A DNA stretch of 64,000 nucleotides. It comes from Paenibacillus sacheonensis (GTDB lineage: Bacteria > Bacillota > Bacilli > Paenibacillales > Paenibacillaceae). Both the position numbers and the translations under genes were made by a program. The notes beneath the pieces are model-generated. The model was not told where the DNA came from, did not search any database, and saw only the letters and a list, made by a program, of their open reading frames with translations. This document shows positions 36,015 to 44,228 of this stretch, in pieces (position 1 is the stretch's first letter; each line of letters opens with the position of its first letter). The DNA lies in the NCBI RefSeq assembly GCF_009909195.1, contig NZ_JAAAMU010000002.1:186001-250000 (forward strand). The letters are read 5' to 3'.

Positions 36015-36932
36015 ATGGAAGTATTGGATATGAAACGATGCCTGTTCTGCGAATCGCTCGTACAGGTGAAACATAAAGGCGGCAGCGAATGGTTCATGAA
36101 CTGCCTCTGCTCGCCAAGCGGCGCTTACGGTTTGAAGGACGACAGCTATGAACCGTTTCGGCAGCTATCGTACGCGGATAAGAGGAGCGTATTCCCGATT
36201 CTGTCTGCCTATATACGGGAGATGAGCGACCGCGAGGAGATCGTGGTCATCTCGTTCGACGAGCGGGAAGCGATCCTGCAATCGCCGCTTATTCCGCTGA
36301 CGACGGAGGAGAAAGGGCTTCGTTTGCTTCGGTATTTGCACCGGCATGCGGACGGTCCGAATGAACCGGTCGTCATCAATCAGTTTTCGCAAAGCTTTAA
36401 TTTGACCTATTCGTTGAATCTGCAGGAGCTTGTCTATATCGCGGAGAAGCTGAAGGAAGACGGCATGATCGAGCGGATCGGCTCTACGTTCCGGCTGACG
36501 GAAAAAGGCTGGCTGGAGGCGGACTCCAACGCGTCGGGCAAGTCGTACAAGCCTTGCTTCGTTCTGCTGCCCGTCGGCGAAGACGGAATGGCGCAGGATT
36601 GGACGGAGACGGTCTTCCCGCGGCTGCTGCAGCTCGGTTATGCGCCCAAGCTGTTCAGCTATGGCGGACCGCGCAGCGTGGCGGATACGCCCGTTCAGGA
36701 AGCGATGCAGGAGATGCTGAAATGCCAGCTGGTCATCGCCGACATCACGGCTCCCGAAGCCGAGACGTGGATGTATGCCGGCTATGCGATCGGGAACGAA
36801 ATTCCGGTTGCCTGGACATGCCGTTCCAAATCGTCGGCGGACAGCCAGCCTGCCGGCGTGAGGCCGATCGTTTGGGACGATGCGGAGCAGCTGGCCGGTC
36901 AATTGCAGTTTGCGATCGGACGGGAAGCGTAG
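36015..36932 (+). CDS. Cys-motif / winged-helix / nucleotide-binding-like three-part protein, uncharacterised
   Basis: This 305-aa protein seems to have three parts. First, a possible zinc knuckle (CLFC near residues 8-11 and CLC near 30-32). Second, a winged-helix-like segment at about 90-175 (LVYIAEKLKEDGMIERIG then FRLTEKGWLEA). Third, an alpha/beta domain at about 180-300 whose CQLVIADITAPEAETWMYAG stretch resembles nucleoside 2-deoxyribosyltransferase or TIR/SLOG-like folds. The start is unsure: GGGGAGG is 12 bases before ATG 36015, and ATG 36003/36006 are closer alternatives. I do not recognise a named family. Confidence 0.7.
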   Translation: MEVLDMKRCLFCESLVQVKHKGGSEWFMNCLCSPSGAYGLKDDSYEPFRQLSYADKRSVFPILSAYIREMSDREEIVVISFDEREAILQSPLIPLTTEEKGLRLLRYLHRHADGPNEPVVINQFSQSFNLTYSLNLQELVYIAEKLKEDGMIERIGSTFRLTEKGWLEADSNASGKSYKPCFVLLPVGEDGMAQDWTETVFPRLLQLGYAPKLFSYGGPRSVADTPVQEAMQEMLKCQLVIADITAPEAETWMYAGYAIGNEIPVAWTCRSKSSADSQPAGVRPIVWDDAEQLAGQLQFAIGREA

Positions 36933-36975
36933 CAAGAGGTGTTGGATTCGGAGTCTTGAAGCTTGATTGGATAGG

Positions 36976-37029
36976 AAAGTCAGGAAGAGCAGCAAAGTCA
37001 GGAAGAGCAGCAAAGTCAGGATGAGCAGG
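36976..37029 (+). repeat. three tandem 18-bp repeats
   Basis: The unit AAAGTCAGGAAGAGCAGC is at 36976-36993 and 36994-37011, with a third copy carrying two changes at 37012-37029. It lies in the gap before the glutathione peroxidase promoter. Confidence 0.85.
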
Positions 37030-37042
37030 GAATAGAAGAAAT

Positions 37043-37080
37043 TTGCTCCGTGATCAGGTATTCGTTTATAATGATTTTAT
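37043..37080 (+). promoter_or_regulatory. gpx promoter overlapped by a PerR-like box
   Basis: TTGCTC (37043-37048) and TATAAT (37067-37072) are 18 bases apart. TTATAAT-G-ATTTTAT (37066-37080) matches the PerR consensus TTATAATnATTATAA at 12 of 14 positions and covers the -10, so peroxide-dependent derepression of the downstream peroxidase is plausible. Confidence 0.6.
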
Positions 37081-37132
37081 GCAATTTAATTAAATGAAAT
37101 CCACTATGGGCCGATCACGGGAGGAACGAAGC

Positions 37133-37651
37133 ATGAGCATTTACGATTTCAAAGTAACGACGATCGACGGCAAGGAGCAGACGCTTGCCCCGTACGAAGG
37201 CAAAATCCTGCTGATCGTCAACACCGCCAGCGCCTGCGGCTTGACGCCGCATTACAAAGGCTTGCAGCAGATTTACGACCAATTCAAGGACGAGGGCGTC
37301 GTCGTGCTTGGATTCCCTTGCGATCAGTTCAAAGGGCAGGAGCCCGGCACGAACGAAGAGATCGCGCAATTTTGCGAATTGAACTATTCGGTCACGTTCC
37401 CGATGTTCGCCAAGATCGATGTCAAAGGCGAGAATGCCGATCCGCTCTATAAGTATCTCGTCGACGCCGTGCCTGCGCCGTACCACACGGGCGACATCGA
37501 CTGGAACTTCGCTAAATTCCTGGTCGACTGCAAGGGCAATGTCGTGAAGCAGTATCCTGCGCCAACCGATCCGGCGGCCATCGAGCCGGATTTGCGCAGC
37601 TTGATCGAGACGGGCAGCCTCGGCGCGGCGTCGAATACCGTGAACGATTAA
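37133..37651 (+). CDS. glutathione-peroxidase-family thiol peroxidase
   Basis: This is a 172-aa peroxidase. The peroxidatic residue is C35 (NTASACGLT), with Cys in place of selenocysteine. The partner Cys is in GFPCDQFKGQEPG (about 60-72), and the catalytic Trp is in IDWNFAKFL. It probably uses thioredoxin to reduce organic or hydrogen peroxides. The ATG at 37133 follows GGGAGG. A PerR-like box overlaps its promoter. Confidence 0.92.
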   Translation: MSIYDFKVTTIDGKEQTLAPYEGKILLIVNTASACGLTPHYKGLQQIYDQFKDEGVVVLGFPCDQFKGQEPGTNEEIAQFCELNYSVTFPMFAKIDVKGENADPLYKYLVDAVPAPYHTGDIDWNFAKFLVDCKGNVVKQYPAPTDPAAIEPDLRSLIETGSLGAASNTVND

Positions 37652-37681
37652 TCCGCTAACTATCATCGCATGATGAAGAAG

Positions 37682-37728
37682 CGCAAAAAAGACATCCCCT
37701 CTCGGAGGAGATGTCTTTTTGCGTTTGC
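37682..37728. terminator. bidirectional intrinsic terminator
   Basis: CGCAAAAAAGACATCCCCTC pairs with GAGGAGATGTCTTTTTGCG. T-rich tracts lie on both strands, serving gpx (+) and the response regulator (-). Confidence 0.82.
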
Positions 37729-37756
37729 TTGAATTGCATCTATTCATCCGCAAACT

Positions 37757-38512
37757 TCAACCCCGCTGTTTCGCCAGCCATTGCTGCCTGTACTGCTGAG
37801 GCGTGACGCCTTCCTGCCGTTTAAACGTTTGTCCGAGATGGCTGGCATCGTAGAAGCCGGTCTCTTCGGCGATTCTTCCTAGCGTAAAGTCGGTCTGCCC
37901 CAGAAGCATTTTGGCGCGTTCCAGCCGATGCTCGGTCAGAAACTGCATGATCGGCAGGCGGTGAACCGCCTTGAAGGCGCGATTCATGTATTGATGGCTG
38001 CGGTTGAGCTCGCGCTCGAGCGTATCCAGCGATAGGGGCTCAGCATAATGCTCGCGTACATACCGAGCGATCTCGCGCGCAAGCCGGATTTGCTGCGGAC
38101 CGGCGGCAGGGACTTGTTCTTCGGCGCGGGCTGCCGGCTGGACGCGGAGGATCGCTTCCTCGATGATTCGGATGATCTCGCTTTTCTCGATCGGCTTGAG
38201 CAGGAAATAGTCGAGCCGGATATCGATTGCCCGCTTGGCGTAAGCGAATTCGTCGAAAGCCGTGACGATCGCGATTATCGCGCCGGGATTCGATTGCTGG
38301 ATGAGCGCGGCCGCGTCCAAACCGTTCATGCCGGGCATCCGAATATCCATGAATATCAGATCGGGCCTCAGCTCTTCGGCGAGCGGGATTGCCTCGCTTC
38401 CGGACGTGGCTCCGCCCGCTACCACTGCCGGAAGCTCGCTGTCCGCGATGATTTTCTCGATGACCTTTCGCTCGATCGGCTCATCGTCGGCGATTAGGAT
38501 GCGCAGGACCAT
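37757..38512 (-). CDS. response regulator with receiver and AraC-type DNA-binding domain
   Basis: The protein is 251 aa. The receiver domain has D9-D10, phosphoacceptor D56 (IFMDIRMPG), Thr in VTAFDEF and Lys in LKPIEKSE. The C-terminal AraC HTH pair covers about 150-248, with the family signature GFYDASHLGQTFKRQEGVTPQQYR read across its second helix. It is divergent from the PocR-kinase gene, the expected partner. The likely targets are the sugar-related genes beyond that kinase. The ATG at 38512 follows GGAGG. Confidence 0.92.
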   Translation of the reverse strand: MVLRILIADDEPIERKVIEKIIADSELPAVVAGGATSGSEAIPLAEELRPDLIFMDIRMPGMNGLDAAALIQQSNPGAIIAIVTAFDEFAYAKRAIDIRLDYFLLKPIEKSEIIRIIEEAILRVQPAARAEEQVPAAGPQQIRLAREIARYVREHYAEPLSLDTLERELNRSHQYMNRAFKAVHRLPIMQFLTEHRLERAKMLLGQTDFTLGRIAEETGFYDASHLGQTFKRQEGVTPQQYRQQWLAKQRG

Positions 38513-38689
38513 GAAGATACCTCCGAATTGCGCCGGCAAGGCGCTTTTAGATTAATTGTAACAGAATGGCTTCCGCGGCGGCTTCCTAAAATGTTCAAGC
38601 TCCCGACAGGCGCTTCATGAACGGAAAATGCGCTGATTTCGCGAGACAAGATCGAATTCGGCTATATAATAAGGGAAAGGGAGGCGCCT

Positions 38690-39946
38690 ATGGAAGAATA
38701 CGTGAAACAGTGGGTGGAAGAACTGCATGCGCGCCGGCAGCGGGACGAATCTTCCCGCGGCGGGGGACAAGAGGGGCTGCAGCCTTATTACCGGCTGCTT
38801 GATATGTTCATGAAGACGACCGGATTGAACGGCAGCATCCTAAAGCTGAACGGCGAACAGCTGCTGCCGCTCGCCGAATTGCAAACCGGCCATCCCGATT
38901 TCTGCAAGCTGATCCAGGAAAGCGAAGTCGGACGCCAACGCTGTTTTGCCTCGGATTGCTTTACGACCCGGGAAGCCATCGCGCAAGAGAAGGCGGTTAT
39001 CTGCAGATGCCATGCGGGTCTGTACGACAGCGCGATCCCGATCATGCTTCACGGCTCTCACGTCGGCGCCTTCATTACGGGCCAGATGTTGTTCGAGGCT
39101 CCGACGGACGAGACCGTGGACGAGATCTTGGAGCTGGTCTCGGATTTGCCTGCCGATCGGGAGGATGTACGCCGCGCGATCGCCGAGGTGCCCGTCGTGC
39201 CGGAGACGCAGGTTACGGCGATTACCGCGTTCATGCAGGTGCTTGCCGCTTCCGTCTCCTCGAGCCTGCGCGAGACGGAGGCGGTGCGCCGCGAAGCGGA
39301 GCTGAACAGGCTGCTGCGCGACACCGAGCTGAAGATGGTGCAGGCGAAGCTGCAGCCGCATTTTCTATTTAACGTGCTTAATTTAATTGCAGGCCAGGCG
39401 ATGCTGGAAGACGCGCCGCGAACGAACGACGCCGTCATCAGGCTGTCCCGCCTGCTGCGCGACATGGTCAAATCCCGGCAGCCGGTCGTAACGCTTCGGG
39501 ACGAGCTTCGGTTTCTCGAGACCTACATGCAGCTGCATTGCCTGCGCTTCGAGGACAGACTGCGTTACGAGGTCGACGTCGCGGATGCGGCGCTGTACGA
39601 CGCTCCGATTCCGAGCTTGACGCTGCAGCTCCTCGCGGAGAATGCGGTCAAGCACGGCATCGAACCCAAGGATGGCCCGTGCGCAGTCCGCGTGAAGGCA
39701 TGGCGGGATGGCGCGAACATAAACATTCTTATGGAAGACGACGGTGTCGGCATGCGACCGGAGATCGTCGAAGGCCTGGGGCTCGAGAATGCCGGAAGCG
39801 CCGTCCCGCTCTCGGGGATAACGATGCTTTGCCGGCGAATGGCGATCTATTACGGGGATGCGTTCGCGTTCGACATCCTTTCGAGCGAAGGGAAGGGCAC
39901 GGCGGTAACGCTTGCCTATCCGATCGACGAAGGTTTTCCCGGCTGA
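38690..39946 (+). CDS. cytosolic sensor histidine kinase with PocR ligand-binding domain
   Basis: The protein is 418 aa with no membrane helix. The N-terminal PocR domain (about 25-190) contains a Cys cluster (RQRCFASDC near 85-93 and VICRCHAGL near 103-111). A LytS/YesM-type kinase follows: phosphorylated H224 in LQPHFLFNVLNLI, N-box AENAVKHGI near 322 and G-box MEDDGVGMRPE. The PocR domain is known to bind propanediol-like small molecules or hydrocarbon/sugar-derived ligands. GGGAGG precedes the ATG, and TATAAT lies at 38665-38670. Confidence 0.9.
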   Translation: MEEYVKQWVEELHARRQRDESSRGGGQEGLQPYYRLLDMFMKTTGLNGSILKLNGEQLLPLAELQTGHPDFCKLIQESEVGRQRCFASDCFTTREAIAQEKAVICRCHAGLYDSAIPIMLHGSHVGAFITGQMLFEAPTDETVDEILELVSDLPADREDVRRAIAEVPVVPETQVTAITAFMQVLAASVSSSLRETEAVRREAELNRLLRDTELKMVQAKLQPHFLFNVLNLIAGQAMLEDAPRTNDAVIRLSRLLRDMVKSRQPVVTLRDELRFLETYMQLHCLRFEDRLRYEVDVADAALYDAPIPSLTLQLLAENAVKHGIEPKDGPCAVRVKAWRDGANINILMEDDGVGMRPEIVEGLGLENAGSAVPLSGITMLCRRMAIYYGDAFAFDILSSEGKGTAVTLAYPIDEGFPG

Positions 39947-40052
39947 GGATGCGCATTCTCCTACATTTGGCGAATTTCTTCCGATGCCGGCTTCGGATGG
40001 ACTGCGATATAGTGAGGGTGAATAGGATCTTCGACGAAATGGGGATGACCGC

Positions 40053-42395
40053 GTGACGGAACAGGACAAGGACGCCATCATCGGATTATGGCCGAGAACG
40101 AGAAGCAAGCGCGTGTTCCTCCATCGCCCCCTGGACGCGATGCTGGTGGAAGCCAGGCCGGACATGACCGTGCTGCTCAAGGACGCATGGGGGCGGAAGG
40201 GAGATTGGCGCGCCGGCTTCGGCTTCGCCTTCGCAGCGGAGGGCGAGCGTCCCGCCATGCTTCCGCACGAGCAGGCCGAACAACGCTTGCCGATCCCGAA
40301 GGTACCGGTTTACGAATGCCGAATTCACCAAGGCGGGGCCGAGCATCGACTGACCGCGCTCGTAACCGAAGACCAAGAAGGCAACGGACGCCTTCATCTC
40401 TATCTGCGCGTTCGCAACCGGCATCCCAAGCGCATCTTGAAGGGCGACTGGTACTTCATTCGCGCGGAAGGACCGTTCAGCCGTTTCTATGTGCATCCGA
40501 ACGAGGATTACGTGCCGTATATGTCGTCGGAACGTCTCTGGCCGACGGCCGAAGCGTTGGCGCTCGACACTGCCGACGGATGCTCCGGAGCCTTGCGGAA
40601 TGCCGAAGGGCGCGCGTCGGCGCGTTATCGGGTCAGCCGGGAGGCGGGGATAGAGGTTATCGCCGACGGTAAGCCATTCCAAGGCGCCGTTCGGATGGGG
40701 TTACGGCTTGAACCCGGCGAAAGCGCTGTCATGGAATGGGAAATACCGTATCCGATCCTAGACTCGGGCAAGTCCGCCGCATCGAAAGCTGCAAATGCCG
40801 TTCAACCCGGCGACGGGCCGATGCTGGATATGGAAGAGGCGATGGCCCGCTGCCGTCGGATATGGGATGAGGCGATGTCCGGAGGCATGACAATCGCGGT
40901 GCCCGATCCGCTCGTGCAGCAGGTGTTCGATACGACGACGATGAATCACTTTCAACTGCTCGCGCAGAAGGACGGCGCTTCGCCGGTACTGCCCGGGCAA
41001 GGCGGCTTTAACGATTATTCCGTCGTCTATTCCTGGGAAGCGGTGCATTATATCCGCGCGCTTGACCGGCTCGGCTATGGCGCGACCGTCGAACGCGTGC
41101 TCGACTATTTTCTGTCTACCCAGGATGGCAGCGCCGGTCCGGAAGGCGACATCTCGTCCGCGGAAGGTTCGTTCCGGCCGCATATCCATTGGATGTGCGA
41201 GACCGGCGTCGTGCTGGGCATGCTGGCCGGCCATTATTGGATGACCCGGGACGCGTCGTGGCTGGCGCGCGTCGCGGAATGCGCCGTTCGCGCCTGCGAA
41301 TGGGTCACGCGCGAACGGGCGGCGGCCAAAGCCGCAGCCGGAGATTCGCGCCCGAAGCATTACGGTCTTCTGCCTCCGGGACGCGTCCACGATTGGCCGG
41401 ACAAAGGTTATTTCTTCTTCTCCGATGCGCAGACATGGAGGGGGCTGCACGATATGGCGAGGGCGCTGAACCATATCGGCCGGCCCGAGGGGCAGCGATA
41501 CCTCGAAGAAGCGGAGGATTATCGCGCGTGCATCCTGCGCGCAGTCGATAACGCGACGCATGTGCTGGCGGACGGCATGAGCTGGGTAGCCAACGAAGTC
41601 TACGCCAAGCCGGGCGATCAAGTCGGCGTGTATGCGCTGGACGGACCGATCTCGCTCGTCGATACCGGACTGTGGAGCGTCGATGATCCGCGGCTGGAAG
41701 AGCTGGAGCAGCTGCTTCGCGATCGCGGAAGCTTGAACGACCTGTTCGGCAGCAAGCTGCCCGAAATGGAGGACGCGCAGCTGGGGCTGCTGCAGCAGGG
41801 CTTCGCGAACGGCCCCGTCGATTTGTACTATGTCAACACCGTCGAGCGCGTCTGGCATCGCATTTGGAGGAAGAGGGGCAGAAGGGAAGACGCGCTGCGC
41901 TACTTCTGGAGCATGATGGGCTATTCGACGACGCTGGATACCGGCCACACCCATGAGCGTTATTGCCCGCAGCTGCCTTGGCTGTCGCCTTGGCAGCCGA
42001 ACGGAAGCGCGAACGGCCGCCTGTTCGACATGATCGCGGACAGCCTGTTCGAAGCTTCGGACGAAGGACTTCATCTGCTGCCATGCGTCCCTGCATCGTG
42101 GCTTGAGAGGGGCAAAACGATCGAGGTCGAGCGGGCATCTACGCCATTCGGGCCGGTCGCGTTCCGGGTCGCGCGCGAGTCCGACCGGATCTTGGCGGTC
42201 GAATTGGAGGCATCGGAGGAGCTGGGGCTTATTCGGGTAACCGTTCCTGCCGCCGCCGGGACGATCGTGGCTGTCTCTGTCGAGGACGCGGGCGGCAACG
42301 TGGCGCACTCGAAGGTCGAGCAGGACGGCGAGACCGTCAGCTTCTCGAATCCGAATCGCCGCGTCCGGATCGCGTTCGAGCTTGGAGGCGATTGA
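40053..42395 (+). CDS. probable glycoside hydrolase with (alpha/alpha)6 barrel, family unassigned
   Basis: The protein is 780 aa without a signal peptide. An N-terminal beta-sandwich (about 1-230) precedes an (alpha/alpha)6-toroid (about 260-670) rich in aromatic/acidic motifs: FNDYSVVYSWEAVHYIRAL, GPEGDISSAEGSFRP and DTGHTHERYCPQLPWLSPWQ (20 residues). A C-terminal beta-domain follows. The layout fits cytosolic glycosidases or phosphorylases acting on imported oligosaccharides. GTG 40053 is the best start but its ribosome-binding site is weak. It is the first gene after the PocR kinase. Confidence 0.72.
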   Translation: MTEQDKDAIIGLWPRTRSKRVFLHRPLDAMLVEARPDMTVLLKDAWGRKGDWRAGFGFAFAAEGERPAMLPHEQAEQRLPIPKVPVYECRIHQGGAEHRLTALVTEDQEGNGRLHLYLRVRNRHPKRILKGDWYFIRAEGPFSRFYVHPNEDYVPYMSSERLWPTAEALALDTADGCSGALRNAEGRASARYRVSREAGIEVIADGKPFQGAVRMGLRLEPGESAVMEWEIPYPILDSGKSAASKAANAVQPGDGPMLDMEEAMARCRRIWDEAMSGGMTIAVPDPLVQQVFDTTTMNHFQLLAQKDGASPVLPGQGGFNDYSVVYSWEAVHYIRALDRLGYGATVERVLDYFLSTQDGSAGPEGDISSAEGSFRPHIHWMCETGVVLGMLAGHYWMTRDASWLARVAECAVRACEWVTRERAAAKAAAGDSRPKHYGLLPPGRVHDWPDKGYFFFSDAQTWRGLHDMARALNHIGRPEGQRYLEEAEDYRACILRAVDNATHVLADGMSWVANEVYAKPGDQVGVYALDGPISLVDTGLWSVDDPRLEELEQLLRDRGSLNDLFGSKLPEMEDAQLGLLQQGFANGPVDLYYVNTVERVWHRIWRKRGRREDALRYFWSMMGYSTTLDTGHTHERYCPQLPWLSPWQPNGSANGRLFDMIADSLFEASDEGLHLLPCVPASWLERGKTIEVERASTPFGPVAFRVARESDRILAVELEASEELGLIRVTVPAAAGTIVAVSVEDAGGNVAHSKVEQDGETVSFSNPNRRVRIAFELGGD

Positions 42396-42396
42396 G

Positions 42397-43473
42397 ATGA
42401 GCGGCGGGCGCAATCTGACGCAGTTACGCGATCTATTTCATGGGCGAGAACTGGCTTACCGGCTTCTGACCGGCGAATCCGGCGGAAGCATCCTGCTGCT
42501 GGAACGGGGAGGGCGCGTGATCTCGCTGCTGACGGGGGACGAAGCCGAGTCGCCGCTCTGGTTCAATGCCGCCGGTCTCGGAGAAGCAGGCTGGAATTGC
42601 GGCGGCGATCGGACATGGGTCAGCCCGGAGATCGATTATATGTCTGCCGGCGTTCCGGCCGCGCTGGATCCGGGGACGTACCGCTTCATCGACAGCCCGC
42701 CGAACGCGGCAGCGGTGGAGCAATCCGTGCGCCTTCCGTATCGACAGCAAGGGCAGGAAGCTTCGTTCGTCCTTCGCAAAACGTACCGGCCTGCGTCGGA
42801 TCCGACCCTAGCGGGCACGGCGCTGAGAGGGATAACGGATCCGACGGGCGCTGCTTCGGCTTCCGCGGGAGATCGACGGCGAGTCTCGTTCGTCGGCTAT
42901 GAATGCGAGACGACGCTTATCGCGTCCAACGATGAAGGCCGGCATGCCGGCAAGACCTCCTTCCCGCGCATCAACCTCTGGAGCATCATGCAGGTCAAGA
43001 CGGGCGGCGTCGTCGTCATGCCGTCGCTCGGACGGTCCGAACCGATGACGATGTTCGGCGAGCCGCCCGCGGGCAGCGTGCGTTCGGGACGCGAGCGATG
43101 CGAAGTGCGTTTCGGAGGCGGCTCCATGTTCAAGCTGTCGTTCCATGTGCGGCAGTGCGGGGGCCGGATCGGATATATACGGCGCGAGGATATCGGCTTG
43201 GACAGCCTGATCGTGCGCAGCTTCGGCGTTGATCCCTCCGGACATTATCCGGACTACCCGCCGGACCGCCGCGACTACACGGGCTCCTGCGTTCAGCTCT
43301 ATGACGACGGCGGAAGGCTCGGCGGCTTCGGAGAGCTGGAGTACCACACGCCTTCGGTCGTATGCCGGAGCGGGGAAACGATCACGGACCGGTCGACGGT
43401 CTGGCATTACACGGGCGAGCCGTCCGACATCGCTCGGATCAGCGAGGCGCTGCTCGGACAATCAATCATCTGA
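42397..43473 (+). CDS. beta-sandwich protein resembling sugar mutarotase-like DUF families
   Basis: This is a 358-aa, mostly beta-strand protein with many Gly/Arg turns and no signal peptide. Segments such as NLWSIMQVKTGGVVVMPS, HYPDYPPDRRDYTGSCVQ and GELEYHTPSV recall uncharacterised galactose-mutarotase-like proteins (DUF6786/DUF4380 type). A catalytic role is not certain. The ATG at 42397 lies 1 base after the previous stop with GGAGG upstream, so it is translationally coupled to the glycosidase gene. Confidence 0.65.
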   Translation: MSGGRNLTQLRDLFHGRELAYRLLTGESGGSILLLERGGRVISLLTGDEAESPLWFNAAGLGEAGWNCGGDRTWVSPEIDYMSAGVPAALDPGTYRFIDSPPNAAAVEQSVRLPYRQQGQEASFVLRKTYRPASDPTLAGTALRGITDPTGAASASAGDRRRVSFVGYECETTLIASNDEGRHAGKTSFPRINLWSIMQVKTGGVVVMPSLGRSEPMTMFGEPPAGSVRSGRERCEVRFGGGSMFKLSFHVRQCGGRIGYIRREDIGLDSLIVRSFGVDPSGHYPDYPPDRRDYTGSCVQLYDDGGRLGGFGELEYHTPSVVCRSGETITDRSTVWHYTGEPSDIARISEALLGQSII

Positions 43474-43487
43474 CGGAGGCGGTTCTA

Positions 43488-44189
43488 ATGAGAATATTAG
43501 CCATCGGGGCACACCCCGACGATATCGAAATCTTGTGCGGCGGCACACTCGCGAAGTACGCCGCTCGCGGCGATCGGGTTACGTTGATGATCGCCACGAA
43601 CGGCAATGTCGGGTCGGCCACGCTGACCCGGGAGGAAATCGCGGCGGTGCGCAAGCGGGAGGCCGAACGTTCGGCGGCCGTTATCGGCGCCGAACTGATT
43701 TGGATGGACTTCGACGACGAGTTTTTATTTCACGACCGTCCGACGCGTATGGCATTCATCAACGCGATTCGTCGAGCCAATCCCGATATCATGTTCGTGC
43801 ATGGGCCGAACGACTATCACCCCGATCACCGCATATGCGGCGAAATCGCCGCCGACTGCCGGATTCCCGTCACCGTGCCGCTCATCGAGACCGAATATCC
43901 GCCGATGGACAAGGTGCCGCATGTGTTTCTGATGGACAACATCGGCGGAGTCGGCTTCGAACCCGAAGCCTACGTGGACGTCAGCGATACGATGGACGTG
44001 CGCAACCAAATGCTGAAATGCCATGCCAGTCAAGATGCGTGGCTGCAATATGTCTATGGCATCGACTGCATCGAATTTTCGAGCAAGCTGCCGGTCATGC
44101 GGGGCATGGCGATCGGCGCCGCGTACGCGGAGGCGTTCCGCAGCCTGCCGATGTATCCCGTGAGCGGCGGGCCTCATCTGCTCCCGTAG
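43488..44189 (+). CDS. PIG-L/LmbE-family zinc deacetylase
   Basis: This 233-aa enzyme has the zinc motif AHPDD (H9-P-D11-D12) and the third ligand in HPDHR near residue 110. Family members remove acetyl groups from N-acetylglucosamine-type sugars or related conjugates. Position inside this operon (14 bases after the beta-sandwich gene, with GGAGG) suggests an amino-sugar-containing substrate. Cytosolic by sequence. Confidence 0.88.
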   Translation: MRILAIGAHPDDIEILCGGTLAKYAARGDRVTLMIATNGNVGSATLTREEIAAVRKREAERSAAVIGAELIWMDFDDEFLFHDRPTRMAFINAIRRANPDIMFVHGPNDYHPDHRICGEIAADCRIPVTVPLIETEYPPMDKVPHVFLMDNIGGVGFEPEAYVDVSDTMDVRNQMLKCHASQDAWLQYVYGIDCIEFSSKLPVMRGMAIGAAYAEAFRSLPMYPVSGGPHLLP

Positions 44190-44228
44190 AAGCATTCGTT
44201 TGCTCATATCAGAGAGAGGGGAAACGGC

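Noticed and set aside
40758-42413. Minus-strand frame of 551 codons opposite the glycosidase-like gene
   Set aside because: Shadow frame without a ribosome-binding site or recognisable motif.
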